From Stygiobacter sp. RIFOXYC2_FULL_38_25 (GTDB taxonomy: Bacteria; Bacteroidota; Ignavibacteria; Ignavibacteriales; Melioribacteraceae), in contig MHAZ01000002.1 of the NCBI GenBank assembly GCA_001803165.1, forward strand, positions 104,263 to 168,262: a stretch of 64,000 nt of DNA. Direction: 5' to 3'. This document shows, in pieces, positions 1 through 8,408 of the stretch. The notes below the pieces were generated by a model, which worked only from the letters and a program-made list of their open reading frames with translations, searched no databases and was not told where the DNA came from. Both the position numbers and the translations under genes were made by a program. The number at the start of each line of letters is the position of its first letter. Within the stretch, counting starts at the first letter, position 1.

Positions 1-290
1 GCTATATTATACTCAATGCAGTTTATTGATAAAAATCTTGGTTGGGCAGTAGGAACAGGTGGAACAATATTAAAAACCACAGACGGAGGCGATGATTGGC
101 GGCTACAAAAAAGCAACACAACAAATGATTTATACACCGTATTTTTTCTTGATGAAAACACCGGCTGGGCTGCCGGAGAGTATGGAACAATATTAAAAAC
201 AACTAACGGTGGCACAACATTCATTGAAGAGGAAAAAGAAATTCCATCTGAATTTAGCTTATCGCAAAACTACCCTAATCCTTTTAATCC
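1..290 (+). repeat. Direct repeat copy 1 (matches 2092-2381)
   Basis: These bases encode the last propeller blades of the truncated first gene and match 2092-2381 with only scattered differences. Similarity falls away just after the NPFNP codons, where the two sorting tails become clearly different. Confidence 0.9.
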
Positions 291-540
291 TTCCACGACT
301 ATCAACTATCAACTTTCGACTTCAGGTTTTGTTACGCTAAAAGTTTATGATGTACTCGGGAGAGAAGTTGCAACACTAGTTAAGGAATACAAACAGCCTG
401 GTGTTTACAATTCTCAATTTTCCATTCGCAATTCTCAATTATCCAGCGGAGTATATTTTTACACACTAAAAGCCGGAGATCCTTCACTTCGCTCAGGACA
501 TGGTTTTATCCAATCCAAGAAAATGATTCTGCTGAAATAG
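1..540 (+). CDS. YCF48/BNR-repeat propeller protein with T9SS sorting tail, 5' truncated
   Basis: The reading frame is open from base 1, so the gene begins upstream of the window; only about 179 C-terminal residues are seen. Two propeller blades with the KTT(D/N)GG(D/T) signature are followed by a T9SS type A sorting domain (NYPNPFNPSTTINY, LKVYDVLGREVATL, SSGVYFYTLKAGD, ending KKMILLK). Family knowledge: such propellers are exported through the outer membrane and the tail is removed on secretion; the cargo function is unknown. The blade region is almost identical to bases 2092-2381 of the next gene, so the two are tandem duplicates. The tail carries an eight-residue insert (PSLRSGHG, bases 481-504). 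The next gene begins only a dozen bases after the stop. Confidence 0.85.
   Translation, partial: AILYSMQFIDKNLGWAVGTGGTILKTTDGGDDWRLQKSNTTNDLYTVFFLDENTGWAAGEYGTILKTTNGGTTFIEEEKEIPSEFSLSQNYPNPFNPSTTINYQLSTSGFVTLKVYDVLGREVATLVKEYKQPGVYNSQFSIRNSQLSSGVYFYTLKAGDPSLRSGHGFIQSKKMILLK
481..504 (+). repeat. 24-nt in-frame insert in a T9SS tail (copy 1 of 3)
   Basis: The insert encodes PSLRSGHG between AGD and F of the sorting domain. The same position is unfilled in the tails of the 40503 and 44691 genes (GDFVSTKKM, GSFVSVKKM). Related inserts lie at 2584-2607 and 56192-56215. The core CCTTCrCTTCGCTC is shared by the copies. Confidence 0.7.
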
Positions 541-552
541 GCATTGGCAAAA

Positions 553-2643
553 ATGACTAAACTGCAAATTGTAGTAGCGTATTTTATAATCGTTTCAAAC
601 CTATTCGCCCAGTGGGTGTGGCAGTCCCCGGTACCGCAGGGCAACACACTAAATGATGTTAAGATTATAAACGCTAACACAGTGATAGCTGTAGGCAATC
701 TCGGTACAGTAATAAAATCTACAGATGCCGGCGAAACATGGAACAATATTTATTTGGGAACGGAAATGAGTTTCAGTTCTATTCACTTTGCTGATGAGAA
801 TACCGGTTACATATTGGGTTTTGATGGAACGATATTTAAAACAACAGATAGAAGTGAAACATGGGCAGTATTATCCACCGGAATAAAAATCACACACTAT
901 TCAATTTGTTTTGTAAGTAAAGATGTAGGTTTTGTCTGCGGCTATTACGGGTATATACTAAAAACGACTGATGGCGGCGCCACATGGGAAAAGAAAAATA
1001 GCAAGACAATAAACACGTTGAACAAAATATATTTTGTTAATGCAAATCTCGGTTTTGCGGTAGGTAATGAAGGAACTGTTACAAAAACAACAGACGGCGG
1101 AAATACATGGAAGGGAATTTCGGTTGATCTTGCAGGGGAATTAAAATCAATTTTCTTTATTGATGAAACCAATGGGTGGGCAGTAAGTACTTACGGAAAA
1201 ATATTTAACACAACCGATAGCGGAACAACATGGAGCCAGAAATATTTTAATTCTACAACAACGTTCTATAGTGTCTGGTTTGCAGATAAGAATAGCGGAA
1301 TAGCATTTGGAAGCGGTGCCTTTGTTACAAACGATGGGGGTAAAACATGGAATCAGGTAAACTCAATAAGAAGCATCAAATCCGTTGACATAAGCAAAAG
1401 TAAACTCGGATTTGCTGTTGGTGAGCGTGGTACTATAGAAAAAACGGAAGACGGTGGTACAACTTGGAAAACACTTTTAAATGATAGCTGGAACGAATTA
1501 AGAAGCATATTTTTTATTAACAAAAACCTTGGCTGGGTCGGAAGTTCTTTTCCTGGAGGAATTTACAAAACCACAAATGGAGGATCGTACTGGGAACTAA
1601 CTACATTTAAGAAATCGTGTACAAAATTATACTTTAGTGACGAAAATAACGGCTTTGTCTTTGGTTATACAGCATTTAAAACTTCTAACGGTGGCGTAAA
1701 GTGGGATACAATTTTTCCTTATGATTCATATATAAGATCGGTTGCCTTTTTTGAAGACAATATTTGGTTTGTTTATGGAAAAGCAGGCATTTATAAATCC
1801 ACAGATAATGGAAATAATTGGGTGTGGATTCCAGTTGAAGGAATTGAACAGTGGTTTTCAATCTATTTTGTTGACAAACAAAAAGGATGGGCTGTTACTT
1901 TACAAGGAACTTTGATTAAATCAGTTGATGGGGGGAATACATGGGAAAAGCAAAACTTAGTTAAACGTTTTGGTCGTCAGGCTGTTTGTTTTACTGACGA
2001 GAACAATGGTTGGATATGTGGAGACGGTGGTTATTTTTTTCATACTGCAAATGGAGGAGAAACATGGGAAGAACGAAAGACAGAAGCAATAGCTATATTA
2101 TACTCAATGCAGTTTGTTAACAAAAAAGTTGGTTGGGCAGTAGGAACAGGTGGAACAATATTAAAAACCACAGACGGAGGCGATGATTGGCGGCTACAAA
2201 AGAGCAGTACTACAAATGATTTATACACCGTATTTTTTCTTGATGAAAACACCGGCTGGGCTGCCGGAGAGTATGGAACAATATTAAAAACAACTAACGG
2301 CGGCACAACATTCATTGAAGAGGAAAAAGAAATTCCATCTGAATTTAGTTTGTCACAAAACTACCCTAATCCTTTTAACCCGGAAACCACTATTAGCTAC
2401 AAGGTACAAGCGGCAAGCAACGTAAGCCTAAAAGTTTATGATGTACTGGGAAGGGAAGTTGCAACACTTGTGAATGAATACCGGCAAGCCGGAAATTATA
2501 AAATTACATTTAACGCGCGTCATCTCGAGCGAAGTCGAGAGATGCCAAGCGGAGTTTATTTCTACACACTAAAAGCCGGAGATCCTTCGCTTCGCTCAGA
2601 ACATGGCTTTGTTCATACAAAGAAAATGGTTTATTTAAAATGA
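553..2643 (+). CDS. Secreted YCF48/BNR-repeat beta-propeller protein with T9SS sorting domain
   Basis: A signal peptide (MTKLQIVVAYFIIVSNLFAQ) is followed by about fourteen blade repeats ending in T(D/N)GGxTW, enough for two seven-bladed propellers, then a T9SS tail with NYPNPFNPETTISY and a final KKMVYLK. The repeats resemble the YCF48 (photosystem II assembly factor-like) and BNR families; in Bacteroidota-type genomes they are common in secreted proteins of unknown role. I chose the ATG at 553 because it begins a clean signal peptide; an in-frame TTG lies at 544. The gene is a tandem paralogue of the truncated gene upstream, nearly identical in the last blades but not in the tail. Two short in-frame inserts are visible in the tail (2521-2544, 2584-2607). 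Confidence 0.85.
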   Translation: MTKLQIVVAYFIIVSNLFAQWVWQSPVPQGNTLNDVKIINANTVIAVGNLGTVIKSTDAGETWNNIYLGTEMSFSSIHFADENTGYILGFDGTIFKTTDRSETWAVLSTGIKITHYSICFVSKDVGFVCGYYGYILKTTDGGATWEKKNSKTINTLNKIYFVNANLGFAVGNEGTVTKTTDGGNTWKGISVDLAGELKSIFFIDETNGWAVSTYGKIFNTTDSGTTWSQKYFNSTTTFYSVWFADKNSGIAFGSGAFVTNDGGKTWNQVNSIRSIKSVDISKSKLGFAVGERGTIEKTEDGGTTWKTLLNDSWNELRSIFFINKNLGWVGSSFPGGIYKTTNGGSYWELTTFKKSCTKLYFSDENNGFVFGYTAFKTSNGGVKWDTIFPYDSYIRSVAFFEDNIWFVYGKAGIYKSTDNGNNWVWIPVEGIEQWFSIYFVDKQKGWAVTLQGTLIKSVDGGNTWEKQNLVKRFGRQAVCFTDENNGWICGDGGYFFHTANGGETWEERKTEAIAILYSMQFVNKKVGWAVGTGGTILKTTDGGDDWRLQKSSTTNDLYTVFFLDENTGWAAGEYGTILKTTNGGTTFIEEEKEIPSEFSLSQNYPNPFNPETTISYKVQAASNVSLKVYDVLGREVATLVNEYRQAGNYKITFNARHLERSREMPSGVYFYTLKAGDPSLRSEHGFVHTKKMVYLK
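2092..2381 (+). repeat. Direct repeat copy 2 (matches 1-290)
   Basis: This segment corresponds to the window's first 290 bases at an offset of 2091. It covers the last propeller blades and the start of the sorting domain. The sharp drop in identity after NPFNP suggests gene conversion or unequal crossing-over rather than simple whole-gene duplication. Confidence 0.9.
2521..2544 (+). repeat. Palindromic in-frame insert in a T9SS tail
   Basis: The 24 bases start CATCTCGA and end TCGAGAGATG and can fold on themselves. They encode HLERSREM between FNAR and PSGVYFY, where other tails of this window have no extra residues. Confidence 0.55.
2584..2607 (+). repeat. 24-nt in-frame insert in a T9SS tail (copy 2 of 3)
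   Basis: The insert encodes PSLRSEHG at exactly the same place of the sorting domain as bases 481-504, and shares the CCTTCGCTTCGCTC core. Confidence 0.7.
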
Positions 2644-2671
2644 ATGAAAAAGTAGAAAGAGTAATTGCTGG

Positions 2672-3463
2672 CTAAAAATCCTTTCTGGAAAAAGTTTTAA
2701 GACCAAAGAACAAAGGAACGACGCACCAAACTGCTAACGAAATAATCGAAACAATCATTCCAAATCCGCTTCCCAAAAACTGATTGAACACAGCTCCGGT
2801 GTAGCCCATTAATGCGGAAATATCAAATCTTAGGATAACAAGAAGACGCGAAAGATCAATCGGGTTGAGTATTGTAAATATTATGGAAGGAATCTCCAGA
2901 GGATATTCTCGTAACACTTGAAGCGTAATTAAGATTAGTCCATCGTAAAGAGCCGTAAAAAAGAGCCATAAAAATATCGCGAGCCCAAGTCCTTTCATTT
3001 TGTTTTCATTCATAGTCGCAATTAGAAAAGAAACGGATACGAAAATAAAAGTCTCAAACACGCCGCCAACGAACAAGTTTAACAACACAGTTCCGGCTTC
3101 TTTGAAGTTCCGAATGTAAATCAGAATTGGTAATCCAGTACCAAGAAGAAAACTTAAAACCATTGGTACCGATAGACCTAAATACAATCCGACAAAGAGT
3201 GTTTTCCGATTTATCGGCTGAGATAATATCAGAATGATGTAATCTCTGTTGTTGTACAAATAGATTGTACCGAAGATTAAACTTGTCAGAGGGATTACAA
3301 TCATATTAATGTTCAGCAAGCTTAGAATAACTTTGTTGGAATCATTGGTAAAGGAAAGCAAACCATAGCTTAAAACAACAAAGAACAAAGTATAAACAAC
3401 GAGCCACTTGCTTCTGAAGGTATCGTGCACTTGGTATTTTATTATTGATTTAAGCGCGTTCAT
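2672..3463 (-). CDS. nosY: NosY-like ABC-2 type permease
   Basis: This 263-residue integral membrane protein has about six hydrophobic segments (for example around residues 20-40, 45-67, 92-118, 132-150 and 235-255) and the layout of the NosY/ABC-2 permease family. With the ATPase encoded just upstream (stop and start overlap by four bases) it should form the NosFY transporter. In nitrous oxide reducers this complex works with NosD in supplying sulfur for CuZ/copper centre assembly in the periplasm. It is the last gene of the minus-strand nos operon. It converges on the plus-strand propeller gene with only 28 bases between, and no clear terminator hairpin is seen there. Confidence 0.85.
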   Translation of the reverse strand: MNALKSIIKYQVHDTFRSKWLVVYTLFFVVLSYGLLSFTNDSNKVILSLLNINMIVIPLTSLIFGTIYLYNNRDYIILILSQPINRKTLFVGLYLGLSVPMVLSFLLGTGLPILIYIRNFKEAGTVLLNLFVGGVFETFIFVSVSFLIATMNENKMKGLGLAIFLWLFFTALYDGLILITLQVLREYPLEIPSIIFTILNPIDLSRLLVILRFDISALMGYTGAVFNQFLGSGFGMIVSIISLAVWCVVPLFFGLKTFSRKDF

Positions 3464-4170
3464 ACTTTTTCTCCAACCATTAGATTGGCAATGGCTCTCT
3501 CTAAGTTTTTTTCACCAGTCATCGCAATCAATTCATCCTTTTTCCCGGCGAAGCAAATACTTCCTTCGAGAAGAAAAATAATTTCTTCAGCAAGTTCTTC
3601 AAGTTCGCTCATGATATGAGAAGTGAACAAAATTGTTTTGCCGGCATTCTTTTCTTTTAAAATTTTATCTTTTAGAATACTGCTTGAAACCGGATCGAGT
3701 CCCGCACTTGGTTCATCCAGAATTAGAATTTGCGGATTGAAAAGGAATGCAATCACTGCGTTTAATTTTTGTTTGGTTCCGCCGGATAATGTTTTTATCC
3801 GCTTTTCAAATTCCTTTTCGAGATTAAGCAAATGGATTAACTCATCATCAAATTTTTCATTTACGTTTCGTATCTCTTTGAGTAAAGTCAATACCTCTTT
3901 CACACTAAGGTTTTCCGGGAAACTTGCAATCTGCGGCATGTAACCAATTTTTGCTCTGTAATTATATATTCCATTCAACTTTGTACCGTCAACAAATATG
4001 TTCCCGGATGTAGGCTTTACTAACCCGAGAACAGATTTAATAAAAGTTGTTTTACCTGAGCCGTTTGGTCCAACAATGTATGTGAGAGTATTCGACTTAA
4101 TCTCAACATCCAAACCCTTCAACGCTTCAAGCGCGCCATACTTCTTATATAGTTTTTCTGCTCTAATCAT
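3460..4170 (-). CDS. nosF: NosF-like ABC transporter ATPase
   Basis: This 236-residue ABC ATPase has all key motifs: Walker A GPNGSGKT (residues 34-41), a Q-loop near MPQ (78-80), signature LSGGTKQK (128-135) and Walker B ILILDEP (148-154). It sits in the nos cluster between nosD and nosY with four-base overlaps on both sides, which implies translational coupling. It should energise the NosY channel for CuZ-site maturation of nitrous oxide reductase. The family assignment as an ABC ATPase is certain; the NosF role rests on context. Confidence 0.9.
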   Translation of the reverse strand: MIRAEKLYKKYGALEALKGLDVEIKSNTLTYIVGPNGSGKTTFIKSVLGLVKPTSGNIFVDGTKLNGIYNYRAKIGYMPQIASFPENLSVKEVLTLLKEIRNVNEKFDDELIHLLNLEKEFEKRIKTLSGGTKQKLNAVIAFLFNPQILILDEPSAGLDPVSSSILKDKILKEKNAGKTILFTSHIMSELEELAEEIIFLLEGSICFAGKKDELIAMTGEKNLERAIANLMVGEKV

Positions 4171-5408
4171 TTTATAAAACTCATTTCCGGATATTTATCC
4201 ACTAATGTTTCCGGCGTTAGAACCGGGAATACTTTTTCGGCAGTATTTAGAAGTTCTACAAAAAAACTTCTGAGAAGCAAAAGTGTTGGTCGGTTCTTTT
4301 CAACCAACAATGAAAATAATTTTACCGGATGATGCGGGGTCTCGCCAATTCCGTCTTTGTTCAAATCGTAACCTTGATAATCCGACCAATAGTTGTTGGC
4401 AAAGGTATTGTAGTTTCTTGTGTTGTTTGTTGTAACCTCGAACGAATTGCCTACAAAGTTATTCTTCATAAAATTATTATCCATAGAATTTGCCATTAAA
4501 CGAATTGCCCAGCCGTTATTTTCAAAAAGATTATGCTCGACGATGTTTCGGTTGCTTCCTTCTAAATAAATACCGCAAGTATTTCTAACAAACTTGTTGT
4601 TGTAGATTTTTCCATCGGTAATTTCTTTTAGCAGTAATCCAAAAGAAGCTCCGCCCCAATTATTGATAAATAAGTTGCTGTGCATCTGAACGTGATGTGT
4701 AAACATTACTGCAACACCGGCGCTGTTATGTTGAAAAGTGTTGTGTGAGTATTCACAGCTGTCGGAAAACATGAAATGAAGTCCGTAACGAAGATTTCTT
4801 GTGCTGAAATTATTTTTTATCAAGCTTCTTCTAACAAATTCCAAATAAATACCGTCTCGGTGGCCGTCTATTGTATTTCCCTCAATAATAATATTCTTGC
4901 AATACCAGAGATGAATTCCGTTACCGGAATAAGTTTGTGCTTTCTGCGATGCAATAATTTTGTTGTTCCGGATTTTGCAATTCCAACTTTTACCGAGATA
5001 AATTCCAAAGAAATTATTACTGAACTCATTATTCTCAATAGCGCAGCCGGTAACACTATCTAATTTCACGGCGGCGTTATCTTTTACAAAGCTTGCACCA
5101 GCGTCGGCAAAGTGAATCCCGCTTACAGCAACATTGTTAGCCCTTACGGTAAGTATTCTTTCTTTTCTACTGCCGCTGATTGTCGGTAAGTCAATTCCCA
5201 GAAGCGAAATTTGTTTGGTTACAACTAAATTGCTCTCAGGATAAAATCCGCCGGTGATTCTTATTACATCTCCATCTTCGCAGAGAGCTAACGCTTGTTT
5301 AATAGATTTTATCTTTTCGTTTTTCCCAACGGTTATAGTTTTAGGAAATATGAAATCAGTTGACAGAAAAAGAAATAAGATTAAAACGCTATTTCGAATT
5401 CTTGACAT
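4167..5408 (-). CDS. nosD: NosD, periplasmic right-handed beta-helix maturation factor
   Basis: The protein has an N-terminal signal segment (MSRIRNSVLILFLFLSTDFIFP) and then many N-x-F/I repeats of the parallel beta-helix (CASH/NosD) fold, such as NNEFSNNFFGIYLGKS and NLFENNGWAIRL, ending in the SDYQGYDLNKDGIGETPH region that is typical of NosD. NosD cooperates with NosFY in assembling the CuZ centre of NosZ. I use the ATG at 5408; another ATG at 5420 would lengthen the overlap with nosL. The stop overlaps the nosF start by four bases. Length (413 residues) is normal for the family. Confidence 0.9.
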   Translation of the reverse strand: MSRIRNSVLILFLFLSTDFIFPKTITVGKNEKIKSIKQALALCEDGDVIRITGGFYPESNLVVTKQISLLGIDLPTISGSRKERILTVRANNVAVSGIHFADAGASFVKDNAAVKLDSVTGCAIENNEFSNNFFGIYLGKSWNCKIRNNKIIASQKAQTYSGNGIHLWYCKNIIIEGNTIDGHRDGIYLEFVRRSLIKNNFSTRNLRYGLHFMFSDSCEYSHNTFQHNSAGVAVMFTHHVQMHSNLFINNWGGASFGLLLKEITDGKIYNNKFVRNTCGIYLEGSNRNIVEHNLFENNGWAIRLMANSMDNNFMKNNFVGNSFEVTTNNTRNYNTFANNYWSDYQGYDLNKDGIGETPHHPVKLFSLLVEKNRPTLLLLRSFFVELLNTAEKVFPVLTPETLVDKYPEMSFIK

Positions 5409-5832
5409 AATTAAGCACATCTTTCCAATTCATTTTTTGTCCGCTCATTTCTGCGAATACTTTTTCCATATCACTCTTGTTTTTGAACCCGCCGATATTC
5501 ATACTCATCGGGCTTTCCATTTTAGGGCTAACAATATAAAAAGCCGTTGCCGCATCAATTAATGAATTAGGATTTGCGTAATCGCTAATCCATAAAGTTT
5601 CAGCTGTAAATCCGCGGCTTACCGAAACATAATCTGCCAGGCATTCAATCGAATCAAACTTGTAAACTTTTCCTTTATCCGTAACTAACTCGCTTCCAAA
5701 TTTTGGATCGGTAATCATCATCATGCAGTGAGCGCATTCATCCTTATTATAATTGATTGGCTGCGGCTCTTTGCTGCAATTGACGAGCAAGAGTGAGCCT
5801 ATAAGGAATAAAATTATTCTGTATGCCGTCAA
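5389..5832 (-). CDS. nosL: NosL copper-binding lipoprotein
   Basis: A lipoprotein signal with the lipid cysteine at C19 (LLLVNC) precedes the NosL core: DECAHCMMMI (C33, C36 and the following Met cluster), KFGSELVTDKGKVYKFDSIECL. NosL is an outer-leaflet copper(I) chaperone thought to deliver copper to NosZ. The start overlaps the stop of the upstream membrane protein by four bases and the 3' end overlaps nosD by 20 bases, so the genes are tightly coupled. Length (147 residues) is slightly short but usual for Bacteroidota-type NosL. Confidence 0.9.
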   Translation of the reverse strand: MTAYRIILFLIGSLLLVNCSKEPQPINYNKDECAHCMMMITDPKFGSELVTDKGKVYKFDSIECLADYVSVSRGFTAETLWISDYANPNSLIDAATAFYIVSPKMESPMSMNIGGFKNKSDMEKVFAEMSGQKMNWKDVLNYVKNSK

Positions 5833-6410
5833 TTCTTTTTCTCCTTCTTAAAATCAAGATATGTTGATGTAGCTGCAAGAAGTATTGAAAATGTAATTAT
5901 GTATGTTCCAATTCCGGGCACTGATTTCGCGTTCATATTAAGTAATTGTTTTGTTCCAAGCAGTGGTGGTTGATAAGTCATTCCGGGTATTTTTATTGGT
6001 GCTTTTGGATTTAGGTTATGTCCGTAATCGTAACCCCATAAATAGTAATCGTAAAGACCGTAGCTTAAAACCAGCAGCAATAACACAAGCCAGAATGCCT
6101 TCAGCCATTTTCTGTTGAATAATCCGAAGGCAATTCCCAGCACAGAAAAAATTACGATTATGTATGGCATTACTTTTAGTTCTGGAATAGATTCCGGATG
6201 AATAGTTTTCATTCCAATGTAATGGTTAAGATTATTAATTAGATTTAGGTCACCTTCTTTTTGTCCGGTTATTTGATTCACCCAAATTCTTAACCCCAAG
6301 CCTTCGGGATATTGAGGCGCCCGTAAATCAATATTCCAAATTGGAAAAAGAAAAGCTCCCCAAAGAATTACTGCTGCAATAATCATTAACCACTTCGATA
6401 AATTTTTCAT
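5829..6410 (-). CDS. NosB-like membrane protein of the nos cluster
   Basis: A 193-residue integral membrane protein with four likely helices (about 6-26, 86-106, 108-130 and 166-186). I prefer the ATG at 6410 (MKNLSKWLMIIAAVILWGAF): it follows the nosZ stop and has a GAAGAG ribosome-binding sequence. An ATG at 6473 would overlap nosZ by 35 bases. The position right behind nosZ is where clade II clusters carry the membrane protein NosB, so I infer the same role; the sequence itself shows no catalytic motif. The conserved-looking loop YLWGYDYGHNLNPKAPIKIPGM may be functional. Confidence 0.65.
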   Translation of the reverse strand: MKNLSKWLMIIAAVILWGAFLFPIWNIDLRAPQYPEGLGLRIWVNQITGQKEGDLNLINNLNHYIGMKTIHPESIPELKVMPYIIVIFSVLGIAFGLFNRKWLKAFWLVLLLLVLSYGLYDYYLWGYDYGHNLNPKAPIKIPGMTYQPPLLGTKQLLNMNAKSVPGIGTYIITFSILLAATSTYLDFKKEKKN

Positions 6411-6438
6411 CTCTTCACCCGGAATCTCTTCCCTTACA

Positions 6439-8382
6439 TTAATTAAAAGACAGCTTAACAGAACTTCCCGCATCCGATACTCTTACATATCCTTGCATTT
6501 CTTGATGAAGCGCGGAACAAAAATCTGTACAATAGAAAGGATAGATTCCGGCTTTCGTTGGAGTCCAAACAATTGTTTTGGTTTGTCCAGGCATAACTAA
6601 CAGTTCCGAGTTGTTCAATCCCTTTACAGTAAATCCATGTGGAATATCCCAATCTTGTTCAAGATTTGTTACATGCCAGTAAACCTTATCGCCAACTCTA
6701 ACACCTTCAATATTATCCGGTTTGAAGTGACTTCTTGTTGCGCTGATATAAACATGAACTTCATTTCCGTTTCGTTCAACTCGCGCATCCTTTTCGCCGC
6801 GTACCGCATATTTGTTTTTGTTGTTTTCAATTGGATAAATCTTTTTAGAATTCTTCATTAACAAATCTGCCGGAATTGCTTGAGCGTAATGAGGCTCTCC
6901 AATTGTCGGGAAATCTAACAAGAGCTGCATCTTATCGCCGCTTATATCATAAAGCTGTGCGGATTGTGTTATTTCCGGTCCGGTTGGTAAGTATCTATCC
7001 TTTGTAATCTTGTTGAGAGCAACAACATATTTACCGTGCGGCTTCCTGCTGTCTCCGCCAGGAATCATTAAGTGTCCAATCGAATAATAGGTTGGAATTC
7101 TATCTACAACTTCCCAAGTTCCAATTTTCCATTTCACAATTTCAGATGATAAAAATGCCGATGTGTAAGCATAGCCTTTGCCGTCAAATTCTGTGTGTAA
7201 TGGTCCCAAGCCCGGATTTTCAACTTCACCGGCAACTACCGCATCATATTTCAGAATTGGAATTCCGCCAAACTCGCCGTCAAATTTTTTCTCTTCAATT
7301 GCCTTAATCATTTTTTCAAATGAATGAACCGGAATTACAGTAGAAAGTTTTCCGCCGGCAACTATGTATTCGCCGCTCGGATCAACATCAACTCCGTGAG
7401 GTGATTTTGGTGTCGGTATGTAATAAATCATTCCGGGGCAATTTTTAGGATCAAGAACCAGCACATCATTCATCTTTTTTGATTCAGCGGAATGTGTTTC
7501 TTCATTATACAAGTTGTTATAATATTCGGCAGATACTTTTTGCGCTTTGCCTGCTTTCACATATTCTTCTGCCTTTTTCCAGTTTACTGCAGCAATAAAG
7601 TCTTTATCGTTTTGCGATGCGTTGATTTCTAAAAGCGCATTTGCTTGTTCGCTATTGTACGAGGTAAAAAATGCCCAGCCATGAGAAGGTCCTTTACCTG
7701 CATGAGCTAAATCATAATTCAGCCCCGGAACCAAAATTTGAAAAGCTACTTTCATATCGCCGCTCTTGTTATCAACAGAAATAAAAGAAACGGTTCCTTT
7801 AAAGTTTTCTTTGTAAGATGCAATGGGAACATCTTTATTCGGAATTGGCAAGCTGAATCTTGTTGAAGCAACTACATATTCTGTGTTTTCAGTTAAGAAT
7901 GGTGAACCATGATTACCGGCTGAATTTGGAATTTCAATTATCTCTGCGGTTTCAAATGTGCTTAGATCTATTCTGGCAACTCTTGGTGTGTTGTTTCCAT
8001 TTATGAATATCCATCTTCCGTCTTGCTCTCCATTAGTTTTTGATAGCACAGGATGGTGAGCGTCATCCCATGGAATAAATCCGTAAGATGTCATTAACAT
8101 TCCTTTAGTCTCTTCGGAATATCCGTACCCGGTTTCGGGGTTTTGAGAAAACACACTTATATTTTTAAACATTCTCCCGGATGGTAAACCATAAACAGAC
8201 AACTGTCCGTTAAATCCACCCGACATGAACGCATAGAATTCATCGTAGCTTCCCGGTTTAACATATGTACGTTTAGCTGCGTCTTCGGCAGAGGCAGATT
8301 CTCCCGATCCCGAACAGTTGAATAAAATTATTCCAACAATTACTACCGCAAATAAGCTAACGATTAGTTTGATGTGCTTCAT
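6439..8382 (-). CDS. nosZ: Nitrous oxide reductase, clade II type
   Basis: NosZ reduces N2O to N2 in the periplasm with a CuZ and a CuA centre. The C-terminal cupredoxin domain has the CuA ligands H582 and the CTDFCSALHQEM motif (C618, C622, H626, M629). The N-terminal propeller shows DDAHHPVLSKTNGEQDGRW, HAGKGPSHGW, SPHGVDVDPSGEY, GPLHTEFD, KPHGK and EPHYAQA, the expected CuZ histidines. The signal is a plain hydrophobic Sec-type segment without twin arginine, which marks clade II; a cysteine (ILFNC) follows, so lipid anchoring is possible but its lipobox is atypical. A strong AAAGGAGAAAG ribosome site precedes the ATG. It is the third gene of the operon. Confidence 0.97.
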   Translation of the reverse strand: MKHIKLIVSLFAVVIVGIILFNCSGSGESASAEDAAKRTYVKPGSYDEFYAFMSGGFNGQLSVYGLPSGRMFKNISVFSQNPETGYGYSEETKGMLMTSYGFIPWDDAHHPVLSKTNGEQDGRWIFINGNNTPRVARIDLSTFETAEIIEIPNSAGNHGSPFLTENTEYVVASTRFSLPIPNKDVPIASYKENFKGTVSFISVDNKSGDMKVAFQILVPGLNYDLAHAGKGPSHGWAFFTSYNSEQANALLEINASQNDKDFIAAVNWKKAEEYVKAGKAQKVSAEYYNNLYNEETHSAESKKMNDVLVLDPKNCPGMIYYIPTPKSPHGVDVDPSGEYIVAGGKLSTVIPVHSFEKMIKAIEEKKFDGEFGGIPILKYDAVVAGEVENPGLGPLHTEFDGKGYAYTSAFLSSEIVKWKIGTWEVVDRIPTYYSIGHLMIPGGDSRKPHGKYVVALNKITKDRYLPTGPEITQSAQLYDISGDKMQLLLDFPTIGEPHYAQAIPADLLMKNSKKIYPIENNKNKYAVRGEKDARVERNGNEVHVYISATRSHFKPDNIEGVRVGDKVYWHVTNLEQDWDIPHGFTVKGLNNSELLVMPGQTKTIVWTPTKAGIYPFYCTDFCSALHQEMQGYVRVSDAGSSVKLSFN

Positions 8383-8408
8383 CTTCTTTCTCCTTTTGAT
8401 GAATTAAT

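Noticed and set aside
3623-3943. Plus-strand open frame of 106 codons inside nosF
   Set aside because: It is antisense to a well-supported ABC ATPase gene, has low-complexity Ser/Phe-rich content and no ribosome site.
6439-8382. Twin-arginine signal on NosZ (clade I)
   Set aside because: The N-terminus MKHIKLIVSLFAVVIVG has no RR pair; it is a Sec-type or lipoprotein signal, agreeing with clade II.
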